A program made the translations under genes and the position numbers. Of a stretch of DNA of 6,690 nucleotides, positions 6,143-6,690 are shown piece by piece (positions within the stretch are counted from its first letter, which is position 1; each line of letters opens with the position of its first letter). The stretch comes from Deltaproteobacteria bacterium (GTDB lineage Bacteria; Desulfobacterota; Desulfobacteria; Desulfobacterales; UBA11574): NCBI GenBank assembly GCA_019314155.1, contig JAFCZV010000179.1, positions 1-6,690 of the forward strand. Reading direction: 5' to 3'. The notes under the pieces are model-generated. The model did not search any database and was not told the origin of the DNA. It worked only from the letters and a program-made list of their open reading frames with translations.

Positions 6143-6690
6143 GTTCTCTCTATAATTTCATTCTGCAGCTGCGGCGTTAAATCAACAAAATAATCGCTGT
6201 AACCGGCCACCCGGACGATCAAGTCTCTGTAATCGTCCGGATAATCTTGCGCCCGGCGCAATTCATCACTGTTGACTACATTAAACTGCATGTGGTGGCC
6301 GTCCATCTTAAAGTAGGCTCGGATCAGATGGGCAAGCTTGGTGATGCCTTGTTCATCTTCCAGCACTTGTGGAAGGAATTTCTGGTTGAGCAGGGTGCCG
6401 CCCGTACGGATATGATCGATCTTTGCCGCAGATTTGACAACAGCCGTGGGGCCGTTACGGTCCGCTCCCTGTACCGGTGAAATCCCCTCGGAAAGGGGCT
6501 TTCCGGCTCGGCGGCCATCTGGAAGAGCGCCAATCATACTACCGAAATAGACGTGACAGGTGGTCGGCAGCAGATTAATCCGGTGCACGCCGCCTCTGGT
6601 GTTGGGTCGACCGTTGACTGCCTCATAAAAGCTTTCAAAAATTTCCTTCATGACGTCGTCAGCATAATCTTCATCATTGCCGTATTTTGG
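6124..6690 (-). CDS. Glycyl radical enzyme, C-terminal part, most like trans-4-hydroxy-L-proline dehydratase (HypD group)
   Basis: C-terminal 188 residues of an oxygen-sensitive radical enzyme of the pyruvate formate-lyase superfamily; the 5' part, about three quarters of the usual ~790 residues, lies beyond the right edge. The frame is open to the last base. The glycyl radical loop is unmistakable: VRVAGYSDYF, with the radical-bearing glycine encoded at 6204-6202. Before it come GALPDGRRAGKPLSEGISP, NGPTAVVKSAAKIDH, RTGGTLLNQKF and DGHHMQFNVV, and the fragment opens with PKYGNDEDYAD. This set, especially LLPTTCHVYFG and IRTGGTLLNQKF, matches my memory of Clostridium HypD better than pyruvate formate-lyase, CutC or glycerol dehydratase. 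The substrate-deciding cysteine loop and pocket residues are outside the window, so the reaction (dehydration of hydroxyproline or another hydroxylated substrate) is inference. Activity would require a radical SAM activase, not seen here. The stop TAA is at 6124-6126. Confidence 0.93.
   Translation of the reverse strand, partial: PKYGNDEDYADDVMKEIFESFYEAVNGRPNTRGGVHRINLLPTTCHVYFGSMIGALPDGRRAGKPLSEGISPVQGADRNGPTAVVKSAAKIDHIRTGGTLLNQKFLPQVLEDEQGITKLAHLIRAYFKMDGHHMQFNVVNSDELRRAQDYPDDYRDLIVRVAGYSDYFVDLTPQLQNEIIERTTHEGF

Noticed and set aside
6324..6533. 69-codon minus-strand open frame
   Set aside because: It is in another frame of the glycyl radical enzyme, whose motifs fill the whole stretch.

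Overview
This window looks like chromosomal DNA of an anaerobic, moderately AT-rich Gram-negative bacterium. A Desulfobacterota (delta-proteobacterial, sulfate-reducer-like) host is my best guess. That guess rests on an oxygen-sensitive glycyl radical enzyme, a REC-GGDEF regulator of a style common there, and a large palindromic intergenic repeat. The taxonomy is inference; no rRNA gene is present to settle it.

Layout from left to right. (1) lepA (elongation factor 4) lies on the minus strand and is almost complete; the left edge cuts off only its last few codons. (2) A 221-bp divergent intergenic region carries a good sigma70-type promoter pointing right and a weaker one pointing left. (3) A plus-strand response regulator with receiver and GGDEF domains has intact phosphorylation, catalytic and feedback-inhibition sites, so it is predicted to make cyclic di-GMP. 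(4) Convergent to it is a tightly packed minus-strand zinc-type ABC uptake operon, znuA-znuC-znuB, with 4-bp (GTGA) and 8-bp overlaps between genes. The znuA gene is split into two frames near position 4984, although both halves keep their metal ligands. (5) A 202-bp AT-rich divergent region holds candidate promoters and a TTGTT/AACAA-type operator. (6) A 54-codon plus-strand remnant of an isochorismatase-family hydrolase keeps a perfect ribosome binding site. It ends directly beside (7) a 144-bp near-perfectly centred palindromic, MITE-like element with terminal inverted repeats and a possible 7-bp target duplication. (8) The right edge holds the C-terminal 188 residues of a minus-strand glycyl radical enzyme, most like the trans-4-hydroxy-L-proline dehydratase (HypD) group.

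The genes do not form one pathway. lepA acts in translation, the GGDEF protein in second-messenger signalling, ZnuABC in metal import and the glycyl radical enzyme in anaerobic catabolism. The region from 5558 to 6123 shows signs of decay and repeat insertion. I found no CRISPR array, tRNA, rRNA, defence system or clearly new multi-gene system. The most informative oddities are the split znuA, the Cys/His-rich tail of ZnuC and the palindromic element beside the truncated hydrolase.
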